From assembly GCA_947652735.1 (NCBI GenBank), contig CANTEG010000003.1, positions 124,001-188,000 of the forward strand: 64,000 bases of DNA, written 5' to 3'. This document shows positions 1-8,333 of this stretch, piece by piece. The position numbers were made by a program, and so were the translations under genes. Numbering within the stretch: the first letter of the stretch is position 1; every line of letters starts with the position of its first letter. The notes under the pieces were generated by a model. It did not search any database and was not told the origin of the DNA. It saw only the letters and a program-made list of their open reading frames with translations. This stretch comes from an uncultured Lachnospiraceae bacterium. GTDB taxonomy: Bacteria; Bacillota; Clostridia; Lachnospirales; Lachnospiraceae.

Positions 1-687
1 TCGGTGACGGAATTTAAGGAGTACCTTGAAATGTGGATTCATGAGGTAAAGGTGCCGATTTCCAGTTTGGATTTAATGAACTATAACGGAAGCGTGGATT
101 TAAAGGGACAAAAAAAGCAAATAGACAAGCTTAAGGCATATGTGGAGCAGATACTGTTTTACGCAAGAGCCGATGCACCTGAAAAGGATTACCTTATGAA
201 GCGGTGCAATCTGGATAAGCTTGTAAATCGTGTGGTTAAGGAACAAAAGGCACTGATACTGGGAAACAAAATCAGTATTGTGAAGGAAGAACTTGATATT
301 GATATTATCTCTGACAGTAAATGGTTAGAATTTATGCTTGGCCAGATAGTAAACAATTCCATCAAATATCTGATTGTCAAGATGGAGGAAGATAAGGACG
401 TCAAGGGGAATATTACGTTTTCGGTTACAAGGACGGACGATATGGTAATTCTTTCCGTAAAAGATAACGGAATCGGAATAAATGAGGCTGATTTACAAAG
501 GGTATTTGATAAAAGCTTTACGGGTGAGAATGGCAGAAAGACCACCGCTTCAACGGGCATGGGCCTTTATATATGTAAAAAACTTTGTGACAAGCTTGGA
601 CACGGGATAGAAATAGTGTCTGTAGAAGGTGAATTTACGGAAGTGAAAATCAGTTTTGGGAAAGATAAATATTACGAGTTTCGGTAG
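1..687 (+). CDS. BceS-like sensor histidine kinase, C-terminal part (5' truncated by window edge)
   Basis: This is the catalytic half of a membrane histidine kinase; the reading frame is open at base 1, so the N-terminal membrane segments lie outside the window. The phospho-acceptor box is at fragment residues 10-18 (EMWIHEVKV, His14), followed by the N box (NNSIKYL, about residue 117), the G1 box (DNGIGI) and the G2 box (GMGLYI) of the HATPase domain. The W-x-H-x-x-K form of the H box is typical of the small intramembrane-sensing kinases that work with BceAB-type transporters, and a BceAB pair lies 1.7 kb downstream. Its response-regulator partner is presumably upstream of the window. The assignment to the BceS group is by motif and context; the kinase identity itself is secure. 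Confidence 0.9.
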   Translation, partial: SVTEFKEYLEMWIHEVKVPISSLDLMNYNGSVDLKGQKKQIDKLKAYVEQILFYARADAPEKDYLMKRCNLDKLVNRVVKEQKALILGNKISIVKEELDIDIISDSKWLEFMLGQIVNNSIKYLIVKMEEDKDVKGNITFSVTRTDDMVILSVKDNGIGINEADLQRVFDKSFTGENGRKTTASTGMGLYICKKLCDKLGHGIEIVSVEGEFTEVKISFGKDKYYEFR

Positions 688-760
688 GGAGAGCTACGCC
701 GCCCATGCATTTACCGAAACAGGCTTGGAAGTTTCTGATGTTAAATGAAAGGACAGGAAG

Positions 761-2104
761 ATGGAACAGGATTTGACCACTGGCAGTATTACAAGAAAGC
801 TTTTGCTATTTGCAATTCCGCTTATGGTGGGAAATGTGTTGCAGCAATTTTATAATATTGTGGATACATGGATTGTTGGGAAATATATTGGTTCTGATGC
901 ACTGGCGGCCGTAGGGTCTGCATACACGTTAATGACGTTTCTCGCATCCATCATCTTGGGACTTTGTATGGGCAGCAGTGCTTATTTTGCAATCCAGTAT
1001 GGAAGAAATTGTATGGAGCCTTTTAAAAAAGGCATTTTTTTGTCATTTTCCATGATTGGAGTACTTTCGCTTGTCATTACGGTCATTGTTTTGTGGCAGG
1101 TAGATAACATTATCAGCTTGCTTCACGTACCTGAGAAGCTTGCAGGAATTTCGAGAGATTACCTGATTATTATATTTTTTGGAATATTAGCAACGTTTTT
1201 ATATAATTATTATGCAAATCTTTTGCGGGCGGTAGGCAACTCGTTCGTACCGTTACTATTTTTGGGTGTTTCCGTTATTTTAAATGTGGTGCTGGATGTT
1301 TATTTTGTTGTGTCTCTTGGCTGGGGAGTTAAGGGAGCTGCACTTGCAACAGTTATTGCCCAGTATGTTTCAGCACTGGGACTTTTTGTATTTTATGCAA
1401 GAGCTTTTCCTAAGCTTAAGGTGGAGCGGGAGTACATGGTTTGGGACACGTCCATCCTGAAAGATATTTTCAGGCTTTCAGGACTGACATGCCTGCAACA
1501 GTCGGTTATGAATTTTGGTATTCTAATGGTTCAGGGTTTGGTGAACAGCTTTGGTGCGGTTGTTATGGCGGCATTTTCGGTGGCAGTCAAGATTGACACA
1601 ATTGCATACATGCCTGTTCAGGATTTTGGGAATGCATTTTCAACATTTGTGGCACAAAATTATGGAGCAGGCAAAACAGAGCGGATTAAAAAGGGAATAA
1701 AAAGCGCGATTATGGTTGTGTTTATATTTTGCGTTGTAATAAGCAGCATTGTATGCATTTTGGCACCGCAGCTTATGAATATTTTTGTCAAGGGAAAGCC
1801 GGATGTGACATCGGTGGGTGTTTCTTATCTTCGCATTGAGGCGGCATTTTATTTCGGTATCGGACTGCTGTTTATGCTGTATGGCTATTACCGCGGAGTG
1901 AACCGCCCTACAATTTCTCTTGTCCTTACTATCTGTTCTCTTGGAACGAGGGTAGTGCTTGCCTATGTGCTGTCAGGCATACCTGCAATCGGGGTAACCG
2001 GAATATGGGCGGCAATACCAATCGGATGGTTTTTGGCGGATGCAGTGGGTGTTATATATTATGTGAGGTGCATGAGGGATTCGGTAGATAGGGCGACAAT
2101 ATAA
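761..2104 (+). CDS. MATE family multidrug/cation efflux transporter
   Basis: A 447-residue polytopic membrane protein made of two homologous halves of about six hydrophobic segments, the normal size for MATE exporters. The N-terminal block (GSITRKLLLFAIPLMVGN, then QQFYNIVDTWIVGKYIG) and the start of the second half (RLSGLTCLQQSVMNFGILMV) are characteristic. Members extrude cationic drugs or metabolites in exchange for Na+ or H+; the substrate cannot be read from sequence. The ATG follows an AAAGGA ribosome-binding site. It lies between the kinase and the BceAB-like transporter genes, a position not usual in bce loci, so it may belong to the same antimicrobial response (inference). An intrinsic terminator follows at 2241-2290. 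Confidence 0.9.
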   Translation: MEQDLTTGSITRKLLLFAIPLMVGNVLQQFYNIVDTWIVGKYIGSDALAAVGSAYTLMTFLASIILGLCMGSSAYFAIQYGRNCMEPFKKGIFLSFSMIGVLSLVITVIVLWQVDNIISLLHVPEKLAGISRDYLIIIFFGILATFLYNYYANLLRAVGNSFVPLLFLGVSVILNVVLDVYFVVSLGWGVKGAALATVIAQYVSALGLFVFYARAFPKLKVEREYMVWDTSILKDIFRLSGLTCLQQSVMNFGILMVQGLVNSFGAVVMAAFSVAVKIDTIAYMPVQDFGNAFSTFVAQNYGAGKTERIKKGIKSAIMVVFIFCVVISSIVCILAPQLMNIFVKGKPDVTSVGVSYLRIEAAFYFGIGLLFMLYGYYRGVNRPTISLVLTICSLGTRVVLAYVLSGIPAIGVTGIWAAIPIGWFLADAVGVIYYVRCMRDSVDRATI

Positions 2105-2163
2105 GGTATTTAGGGGGATGGTGTGAAATCAGCAAATAAAATGTATAAATTTGAAAAGAGAGG

Positions 2164-2192
2164 TTGATTTTTAATAAGCTTTCGTGTATAAT
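2164..2192 (+). promoter_or_regulatory. Predicted sigma-A promoter upstream of a terminator
   Basis: TTGATT (2164-2169), a 17-nt spacer, then a perfect TATAAT (2187-2192). Transcription would start near 2199 and meet the strong hairpin at 2241-2289, giving a short RNA of about 90 nt with no convincing ORF, or an attenuated leader for the ABC transporter genes. Confidence 0.5.
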
Positions 2193-2240
2193 CCACACGT
2201 GGTAATCGGGACTGAAACCGTGCCATAAGTGTTGAATACG

Positions 2241-2290
2241 AAAAGAAAATAGCACCCCAATTCTGGTTGAAGGGGTGCTATTTTCTTTTT
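2241..2290 (+). terminator. Intrinsic terminator, perfect 18-bp stem
   Basis: Bases 2241-2258 and 2272-2289 are perfectly inverted (AAAAGAAAATAGCACCCC and its complement) with a 13-nt loop and a T-rich 3' arm. The A-rich left arm means it could also work on the opposite strand. It separates the MATE gene from the ABC transporter genes. Confidence 0.85.
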
Positions 2291-2291
2291 G

Positions 2292-2313
2292 AACCTTACA
2301 AAACTGTAAGGTT
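2292..2313. promoter_or_regulatory. BceR-type operator
   Basis: A perfect 9-bp inverted repeat, AACCTTACA / TGTAAGGTT, with the 4-nt spacer AAAC. Its core TTACA-N4-TGTAA matches the TNACA-N4-TGTAA consensus known for BceR-like response regulators. It sits about 80 nt upstream of the BceA-like ATG. A plausible -10 (TATTAT, 2346-2351) lies downstream without a good -35, as expected for an activator-dependent promoter. Confidence 0.75.
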
Positions 2314-2393
2314 GTTGTCATGTAAACCGATGGAACGTTACAAAATATTATTGTAGATTTAAGGCAGATGTTAGCAAACAGGAGGGAATATTA

Positions 2394-3161
2394 ATGAATG
2401 AAATATTAAAACTGGAGGAAGTTGAAAAATATTATGGCGGAAAAATTAACCTTACAAAGGCGTTAGACAAGGTGTCGTTTCGTGTGGATAAGGCAGAGTT
2501 TGTCGGCATAATGGGTTCCAGCGGCTCAGGAAAAACAACACTGTTAAACTGCATATCTACAATAGACAGGGTGACGGCAGGACATATCTTTATGGAGGGC
2601 GAGGACATAACAGGTATCAAAGGAAATAACCTTAATAAATTCAGGCGGGAAAAGCTTGGGTTTATCTTTCAGGATTTCAACCTTTTGGACACCCTTACCG
2701 CATTTGAAAATATTTCCATTGCACTTTCCATTCAGGGTGTAAAGGCAGCAGAAATAGAAGACAGGGTAAAGGCAATGGCAGCCAAGCTTGACATTGAAGA
2801 TGTTATGAACAAGTATCCGTATCAGATGAGCGGCGGACAAAAGCAGAGGGTTGCAGCGGCAAGGGCACTGATAACCTCACCGTCGCTGGTACTTGCCGAT
2901 GAGCCCACAGGTGCACTTGATTCCAAGGCATCAAGATATCTTCTTGAGAGTATGGAAAAGCTGAACAGGGAGCTTGAGGCAACTATACTTATGGTTACCC
3001 ATGATGCATTTTCTGCAAGCTACGCATCAAGGGTTATATTTATTAAGGACGGAAAAATCTTTTCGGAGATAAGAAAAGGAAATGACACAAGAAAACAGTT
3101 TTTTGATAAAATAATTGAGGTCGTGACCATGTTAGGGGGTAATCTGAATGATGCATTGTAA
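2394..3161 (+). CDS. BceA-like ABC transporter ATPase
   Basis: A 255-residue ATPase of the MacB/LolD/BceA class. The Walker A motif is GSSGSGKTT (about residues 42-50), the signature is MSGGQKQRV, and Walker B is LVLADEPTGALD, followed by an H-loop in MVTHD. With the downstream permease it forms a Bce-type transporter, which senses and detoxifies cell-wall-active peptide antibiotics and signals to its kinase. The start is fixed by GGAGGG at 2381-2386, 7 nt from the ATG. The 3' end overlaps the permease gene by 14 nt, indicating translational coupling. The operator at 2292-2313 suggests control by a BceR-type regulator. The exact peptide substrate is unknown. Confidence 0.92.
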   Translation: MNEILKLEEVEKYYGGKINLTKALDKVSFRVDKAEFVGIMGSSGSGKTTLLNCISTIDRVTAGHIFMEGEDITGIKGNNLNKFRREKLGFIFQDFNLLDTLTAFENISIALSIQGVKAAEIEDRVKAMAAKLDIEDVMNKYPYQMSGGQKQRVAAARALITSPSLVLADEPTGALDSKASRYLLESMEKLNRELEATILMVTHDAFSASYASRVIFIKDGKIFSEIRKGNDTRKQFFDKIIEVVTMLGGNLNDAL

Positions 3162-5175
3162 ACTGGCGTTTCGAAACATTAAAAAATCAATCAAAGATTA
3201 CATTGTATATTTTGCAACCCTCATATTGGGAATCGCAATTTTTTATGTATTTAATGCTATAGACAGCCAAAGTGCCATGCTTATTTTAAAGGATACACAG
3301 CTTGATATTATAGGACTAATGACAGATGTACTGTCGGTTGTAAGCGTGTTTGTTGCGTTTGTATTAGGTTTTCTGATTGTGTATGCCAGTAATTTTTTGA
3401 TGAAGCACAGAAAAAAAGAATTTGCAGTATATATGTTGTTAGGCATGAGCAAAAGAAGTATTTCCGCAGTTATCGTTGTAGAGACGATATTTATTGGATT
3501 GATATCACTGGTTGTCGGACTTGGACTTGGAATTATTGCCTCACAGGGAATGAGCGTGATTATTGCAAATTTATTTGAGGCTGACATGACAAAGTTTCAA
3601 TTTACCGTGTCAAGTCAGGCTATTGTAAAGACACTGTTATATTTTCTTGTTATGTACGGCATCGTAATTGTGTGCGATGTGTTCGTAGTGGGTAAAGAGC
3701 GGCTGATAAACCTTATCAATTCCGGAAAACGCGCTGAAAAGAATTACGCAAAAAATCCGTTTCTTTGTGTGATTGTATTCGCTGCCGCGTGTGTGTTGCT
3801 TGGAACTGCATATTATAAGGTTACGGCAGGAGTGGAAGACATAAGCAACATGGGTGACCTTGGCATGCAGGTTGTAAAAGGAATCATTGGTACATTTATG
3901 GCATTCTGGTCAGTGTCAGGAATGATGATAATATTGGCAGAAAAGAACAAACGATTTTATTTTAAGGGTCTGAATGCGTTTAGTGTGAAAGAGCTTGGAA
4001 ATAGAATTAACTCTAATGTATTTTCGGGAGGAATTATATGTCTGCTGCTGTTTTTCACAATCTGTATTCTTTCCTGCTCCATGGCTGTAAAAAACAGCCT
4101 GAACAGTGCACTTACAAAAAATGTGCAGGCGGATGTTCAAATGTATACCCATCAGGATGATTTAAACGGAGCAGGTGGTTCGATTGTGGAATGTCTGGAA
4201 AAAAATAATATGGACATGTCAAAGTTTTCTGACTGGTCAGAAATATATGTATACTATATTGAAGGTGCCAGCATAGAAGAATTGCTCAAGGAGACAGAGT
4301 CTGAGCCTGATTTTTTGGGGTATTTGGATATCGTAACCCAGTCTGATTATAACAAGCTGGCAAACACATATGGCAGGGACGAAGTCAGTGTGGGCGACGA
4401 CGAATATATTTTGCTTGCAAACTATAGCTACATGGCGGATAAATATGATGCTGCACTGGCAAGTGGAGCAACCTTGGATATATGTGGAAAAACCTACAGA
4501 CCTAAGTATGATAAATGCGAAAGGATATCGCTGGTTATTGAGGCGGAGGAAGCCAACACAGGTGTTTTGATTGTGCCTGACACATGTGATGTGGAGACTT
4601 ATACAAAGGAACATCCGGGGGAAACACCTGGCAGGGGAGTAATGTTTACTGCGAATTATGCGGATATGAGTGATAAGGAGCGTGACAAATGGGATGAATC
4701 TCTGCTGAATGGCGTATTTCGGAAATCAACGGAGTATGGGATATCTGTAGATACGAGGGATAAAATATATGAAGCCAGCGTAGGACTTACGGTACTGTTC
4801 GTGTTTACAGGCAGCTATCTGGGATTGGTTTTCCTGATATCGGCAGCGGCAATCCTTGCCTTAAAGGAGTTGTCAAATGCATCCGATAATCAGGGTAAAT
4901 ATTCGGTATTAAGAAAAATCGGTGTCGATGAAAAGATGATAAACCGCTCCCTGCTTGGTCAAAGTGCATTGTTTTTCGGACTGCCCCTTGGACTTGCGGT
5001 CATACATTCTATATTTGGAATACAAACGGGCGTATTTATGCTGTCGGCGTTCTCGCGGGACGGACTGACAGGTGCAATTATCTTCTCGGCGGCAATCATA
5101 TTAATGATATACCTGATTTATTTTGCCGTCACTTATCTTTGCAGCAAGGAAATTATAAAAAACAATAAAAATTGA
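3148..5175 (+). CDS. BceB-like ABC transporter permease with large extracellular domain
   Basis: A 675-residue FtsX-family permease with the BceB layout. There are several N-terminal membrane segments (such as the one at about residues 20-40). A large soluble loop of roughly 200 residues follows the segment ending near SCSMAVKNSLNSAL, before the last three membrane helices. Such loops bind or sense bacitracin, nisin or similar peptides in characterised relatives. It starts inside the end of the ATPase gene and uses AGGGGG as ribosome-binding site. Length and topology match the family. The extracellular domain is the variable part, so the ligand cannot be inferred. Confidence 0.9.
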   Translation: MMHCKLAFRNIKKSIKDYIVYFATLILGIAIFYVFNAIDSQSAMLILKDTQLDIIGLMTDVLSVVSVFVAFVLGFLIVYASNFLMKHRKKEFAVYMLLGMSKRSISAVIVVETIFIGLISLVVGLGLGIIASQGMSVIIANLFEADMTKFQFTVSSQAIVKTLLYFLVMYGIVIVCDVFVVGKERLINLINSGKRAEKNYAKNPFLCVIVFAAACVLLGTAYYKVTAGVEDISNMGDLGMQVVKGIIGTFMAFWSVSGMMIILAEKNKRFYFKGLNAFSVKELGNRINSNVFSGGIICLLLFFTICILSCSMAVKNSLNSALTKNVQADVQMYTHQDDLNGAGGSIVECLEKNNMDMSKFSDWSEIYVYYIEGASIEELLKETESEPDFLGYLDIVTQSDYNKLANTYGRDEVSVGDDEYILLANYSYMADKYDAALASGATLDICGKTYRPKYDKCERISLVIEAEEANTGVLIVPDTCDVETYTKEHPGETPGRGVMFTANYADMSDKERDKWDESLLNGVFRKSTEYGISVDTRDKIYEASVGLTVLFVFTGSYLGLVFLISAAAILALKELSNASDNQGKYSVLRKIGVDEKMINRSLLGQSALFFGLPLGLAVIHSIFGIQTGVFMLSAFSRDGLTGAIIFSAAIILMIYLIYFAVTYLCSKEIIKNNKN

Positions 5176-5209
5176 ATAGTGAAATAATAATGAAATGCCA
5201 AATTTTAGC

Positions 5210-5238
5210 TTGCCATTTTAAAATTCATATGGTATCAT
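5210..5238 (+). promoter_or_regulatory. Promoter of the rpsF-ssb-rpsR operon
   Basis: TTGCCA (5210-5215), a 17-nt spacer and TATCAT (5233-5238), 79 nt upstream of the rpsF start codon. It is the only good sigma-A-like site in this 141-nt gap. Confidence 0.6.
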
Positions 5239-5267
5239 CTAACCTTGTGATATATTTTATATATATT

Positions 5268-5304
5268 CCTTGCTCCCGCATAAGGGGGCCATTAGACCAT
5301 AAGG
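5268..5304 (+). promoter_or_regulatory. Structured rpsF leader, possible S6:S18 autoregulatory hairpin
   Basis: GCTCCC (5272-5277) can pair with GGGGGC (5284-5289) around the loop GCATAA. An outer CCTT (5268-5271) can pair with AAGG at 5301-5304, which is part of the ribosome-binding site AAGGAGGT. rpsF leaders in many bacteria carry an element bound by the S6:S18 complex. The pairing is visible here, but I cannot confirm the family consensus. Confidence 0.35.
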
Positions 5305-5316
5305 AGGTGCAATAAC

Positions 5317-5607
5317 ATGAACAAGTATGAATTAGCGTTGGTTGTTAGTGCAAAGATTGAAGATGATGCCAGAACAGCAGTTGTTGATAAGGCTAAGGCT
5401 ATTATCGAGAAGGCTGGCGGAACTATTACTAACGTTGATGAGTGGGGTAAGAAGAGATTAGCTTACGAAATTCAGAAGATGAAAGAAGGCTATTACTACT
5501 TTATCGCTTTTGATGCAAATGCAGATGCCCCTGCTCAGATTGAGGCCAATGTTCGTATTATGGAATCTGTTATCAGATATCTTTGTGTCAGACAGGATGC
5601 AGAGTAG
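5317..5607 (+). CDS. rpsF: 30S ribosomal protein bS6
   Basis: A 96-residue bS6 protein with the family start MNKYELALVV, the internal EWGKKRLAYEIQK block and the C-terminal ESVIRYLCVR. It binds 16S rRNA as a heterodimer with bS18 in the small-subunit platform. A strong AAGGAGGT lies 8 nt before the ATG. It is first in the rpsF-ssb-rpsR operon, the common order in Firmicutes; length is normal. Confidence 0.98.
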   Translation: MNKYELALVVSAKIEDDARTAVVDKAKAIIEKAGGTITNVDEWGKKRLAYEIQKMKEGYYYFIAFDANADAPAQIEANVRIMESVIRYLCVRQDAE

Positions 5608-5626
5608 TGGATAAGGAGGAATTCCA

Positions 5627-6070
5627 ATGAACAAAGTAATTTTGATGGGTCGTTTGACTCGTGATCCGGAAGTTAGATATTCACAGGCAGCCGAGCCTTT
5701 GGCAATAGCAAGATACACACTTGCAGTTGACAGACGTGGAAGACGTGATACAACAGGCAATGACCAGACAGCGGATTTTATTCCGTGTGTGGCATTCGGC
5801 AGAGCGGGCGAGTTCGCTGAAAAGTATTTCAGACAGGGACTTAAAATCGTTGTATCGGGCAGAATTCAAACAGGAAGCTATACGAACAAGGATGGTGTAA
5901 AGGTTTACACGACTGAGGTTATAGTGGAGGAACAGGAATTTGCCGAGAGCAAGAGTGCCAGTGAAAGTAGCGGCGGATATCAGGCTGACAGACCTGCACC
6001 GAGCAGTGCAAGTGCTGATGGATTTATGAGTATTCCTGAGGGAATAGAGAACGACTTACCATTTAAGTAG
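5627..6070 (+). CDS. ssb: Single-stranded DNA-binding protein
   Basis: A 147-residue SSB. The OB-fold spans about residues 1-105, starting MNKVILMGRLTRDPEVRY and including DFIPCVAFGRAGEFAEKYF and GSYTNKDGVKVYTTEVIV. It is followed by a Ser/Gly/Ala-rich disordered tail and the acidic tip GIENDLPFK, close to the DDDLPF tip through which SSB recruits repair and replication proteins. It forms tetramers that coat single-stranded DNA. It sits 19 nt after rpsF behind AAGGAGG and is co-transcribed with the two ribosomal genes. Confidence 0.97.
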   Translation: MNKVILMGRLTRDPEVRYSQAAEPLAIARYTLAVDRRGRRDTTGNDQTADFIPCVAFGRAGEFAEKYFRQGLKIVVSGRIQTGSYTNKDGVKVYTTEVIVEEQEFAESKSASESSGGYQADRPAPSSASADGFMSIPEGIENDLPFK

Positions 6071-6118
6071 AGTTATGTCGGTTGGATGACCGTGTACAGT
6101 AAAATGGAGGTAAATAAA

Positions 6119-6391
6119 ATGGCTTATAATAAGACAGAAAAGGGCGATCGTGCTGACGCTCCTATGAAGAGAAGACCGATTCGCAGAAGAAAAAAAGTTT
6201 GTGTATTCTGTGCAGAGAAGAATTCTGTTATTGATTATAAAGATGTAAACAAGCTTAAGAGATATATTTCTGAGAGAGGAAAGATTCTTCCTAGAAGAAT
6301 TACTGGAAATTGTGCAAAGCATCAGAGAGCTTTGACAGTTGCCATAAAGAGAGCAAGACATGTAAGCTTAATGCCATATGTAGTTGATTAA
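6119..6391 (+). CDS. rpsR: 30S ribosomal protein bS18
   Basis: A 90-residue bS18. The ATG at 6119 is chosen because GGAGG (6106-6110) precedes it by 8 nt and the protein then has normal length; an upstream in-frame ATG at 6086 would add an unrelated 11-residue leader. The basic stretch [10 protein letters not shown] is followed by CVFC and later C-x2-H (NCAKHQ), which would make a zinc-binding form of S18. It ends the ribosomal operon, with a terminator 20 nt downstream. It pairs with bS6 on the ribosome platform. Confidence 0.97.
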   Translation: MAYNKTEKGDRADAPMKRRPIRRRKKVCVFCAEKNSVIDYKDVNKLKRYISERGKILPRRITGNCAKHQRALTVAIKRARHVSLMPYVVD

Positions 6392-6411
6392 TTTAATATT
6401 AGTCCAAAGGT

Positions 6412-6446
6412 AAAGCCCTGACTGAATAGTCGGGGCTTTGTTTTTA
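6412..6446 (+). terminator. Terminator of the rpsF operon
   Basis: AAAGCCCTGACT (6412-6423) pairs with AGTCGGGGCTTT (6428-6439), with one G-T pair, around the loop GAAT and is followed by GTTTTTA. The rest of the 6392-6808 gap is AT-rich and, apart from the promoter below, holds nothing I recognise. Confidence 0.9.
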
Positions 6447-6661
6447 GTAGGAAATTTTCACTGTATTGGTTTTTTTAATCAAATCTTAATTATTTTGTTA
6501 GTTTTATTTTAATGTAACAGATGTTATTATGTATGTAGCATTAAAAATATATGTTATTATTTTGAAAAGAGATTCAAGATTAAAATGAAAATAATTGAAA
6601 GTAAACAAAATACAATACAATGTGGAAATGCATAGTCATTTGAAATAAAAATGTATAGTTC

Positions 6662-6690
6662 TTGACAGTATCTACAAAGTGTGCTACTGT
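6662..6690 (+). promoter_or_regulatory. Promoter of the dlt-like operon with a direct repeat
   Basis: A perfect TTGACA (6662-6667), 17-nt spacer and an extended -10 (TG at 6682-6683, TACTGT at 6685-6690). A 9-nt direct repeat, AGTGTGCTA (6678-6686) and AGTGTACTA (6694-6702), offset by 16 nt, overlaps the -10 and start region and could be a regulator site. The 5' leader is about 110 nt. Confidence 0.6.
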
Positions 6691-6808
6691 ATTAGTGTAC
6701 TATCAGAGTAATACAAAAGCGCAAATTATAAAACATAAACGAAAGCCTATTAATTTGTATACAGTTTGCAAAAGCTACAGTTTATAGTTATATTAAATGG
6801 AGACAGCT

Positions 6809-8332
6809 ATGAAAAATGTTTTAGAATATCTTGAGGAAAGCACTTTGAAGCACCCTGATAAGCAGGCGGCACGTGACGATAAGGAGTCGTGTACATATAA
6901 AGAGCTTGTTTCGGCGGCTAAGGGAATTGGAACACTGCTTGCAGGAAAGACCTGCGAAAGAATGCCTGTGGCAGTTTTTATGGATAAAAGCGTTGTCTGC
7001 CTTAAGGTGTTTATGGGAATTTTATATAGCGGCTGTTTTTACAGTCTGGTGGACCCGTCATTTCCTGACGAACGGGTCGCAAGTATGCTTGATACCCTTC
7101 AAAATGACATAGTTATAACGAAAAGGGAGCATGAACAAAAGCTTCGGGGGACAGGATATGATGGACAAATCATATTTGCCGAGGACTTAGATAACCTGCC
7201 GTGTGACGAGATTAGTTTATCGCATATTCGCGATATGGCAACGGACACGGATGGTGTTTACTGCAATTTTACATCAGGCTCCACAGGAGTGCCAAAGGGA
7301 GTTTTGGTGTGTCATCGTTCTATTATAGATTTTATTGATAACTTTACAGACCTGTTCCAAATTACAGGTGAGGATGTAATCGGAAATCAGGCACCATTTG
7401 ATTTTGATGTATCGGTAAAGGATATTTACAGCACTCTTAAGGTGGGAGCCACAATTGTGATGATACCGAAGTCATACTTTATGTTTCCAAATCAGGTTGT
7501 TGACATGCTGGATGAAAATAACGTGACAACGCTGATATGGGCAGTGTCTGCACTTTGTCTGTTAAATCGTCTGCATGGGCTTAAGTATAAGGTGCCTGCC
7601 AAAATCAACAAGATTTTGTTCAGCGGTGAGATGATGCCGATTAAACAATTGAATGGATGGCGGAACTGCTATCCTGATGCAATGTTCGTGAATCTGTACG
7701 GGCCTACGGAGATTACATGCAATTGTACCTATTATATTTTGGACAGGGAATTTGCAGAAGATGAAACGCTTCCGATGGGACATGCATTTCCAAATGAAAA
7801 GGTATTCCTGCTTGATGAAGCTGATAAAGAAATCACGCGTGACATGCCAAATATCACGGGGGAAATATGTGTTGCAGGGACATGTCTTGCCCTTGGATAT
7901 TACAACAATGAAGAAATGACCGAAAAAGCCTTTACGAAAAATCCGCTTGAAAAGCGGTTCCCTGAAATGATATATAGGACGGGTGACCTTGGATACCGAA
8001 ATGAGGATGGACTGCTGTTTTTTGCAGGAAGAAAGGATTTCCAGATTAAGCATATGGGTCACAGAATAGAACTTGAGGAAATAGAAAGCGTGCTTGGAAG
8101 TGTAAGTTTTGTTTGTCAGGGCTGCTGTTTCTTTGATGAAGAAAAAAGCAAGGTTGTTGCCTGCTATGTGGGAGACGGAGATAAACGGCAGATTGTGGAG
8201 GAAATGAGAAAAAAAGTGCCTGACTATATGGTGCCAAATGTATTTATTCCAATGGATGAGCTTCCAATTACAAAAAATGGAAAGACGGACAGGGCATTGT
8301 TAAAGACGCAGTACAAAAGCGGGAGGAAATAA
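6809..8332 (+). CDS. dltA: DltA-like adenylating ligase (amino acid:carrier protein ligase)
   Basis: A 507-residue ANL-family adenylation enzyme that should activate an amino acid with ATP and load it onto the carrier protein encoded at 9664. The motifs in order are TSGSTGVPKG (P-loop), NQAPFDFDVSVKDIY, NLYGPTE, YRTGDLG, GRKDFQIKHMGHRIELEEIE, and the C-terminal PITKNGKTDR with the catalytic Lys. Overall spacing is that of D-alanine:carrier ligase DltA. One difference stands out: the FCGE motif of characterised DltA is FSGE here (Ser272). That Cys helps form the D-alanine pocket in the Bacillus enzyme, so the substrate may differ. I prefer the ATG at 6809 because GGAG lies 6 nt upstream; an ATG at 6797 is in frame but has no ribosome-binding site. 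Confidence 0.85.
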   Translation: MKNVLEYLEESTLKHPDKQAARDDKESCTYKELVSAAKGIGTLLAGKTCERMPVAVFMDKSVVCLKVFMGILYSGCFYSLVDPSFPDERVASMLDTLQNDIVITKREHEQKLRGTGYDGQIIFAEDLDNLPCDEISLSHIRDMATDTDGVYCNFTSGSTGVPKGVLVCHRSIIDFIDNFTDLFQITGEDVIGNQAPFDFDVSVKDIYSTLKVGATIVMIPKSYFMFPNQVVDMLDENNVTTLIWAVSALCLLNRLHGLKYKVPAKINKILFSGEMMPIKQLNGWRNCYPDAMFVNLYGPTEITCNCTYYILDREFAEDETLPMGHAFPNEKVFLLDEADKEITRDMPNITGEICVAGTCLALGYYNNEEMTEKAFTKNPLEKRFPEMIYRTGDLGYRNEDGLLFFAGRKDFQIKHMGHRIELEEIESVLGSVSFVCQGCCFFDEEKSKVVACYVGDGDKRQIVEEMRKKVPDYMVPNVFIPMDELPITKNGKTDRALLKTQYKSGRK

Positions 8333-8333
8333 A

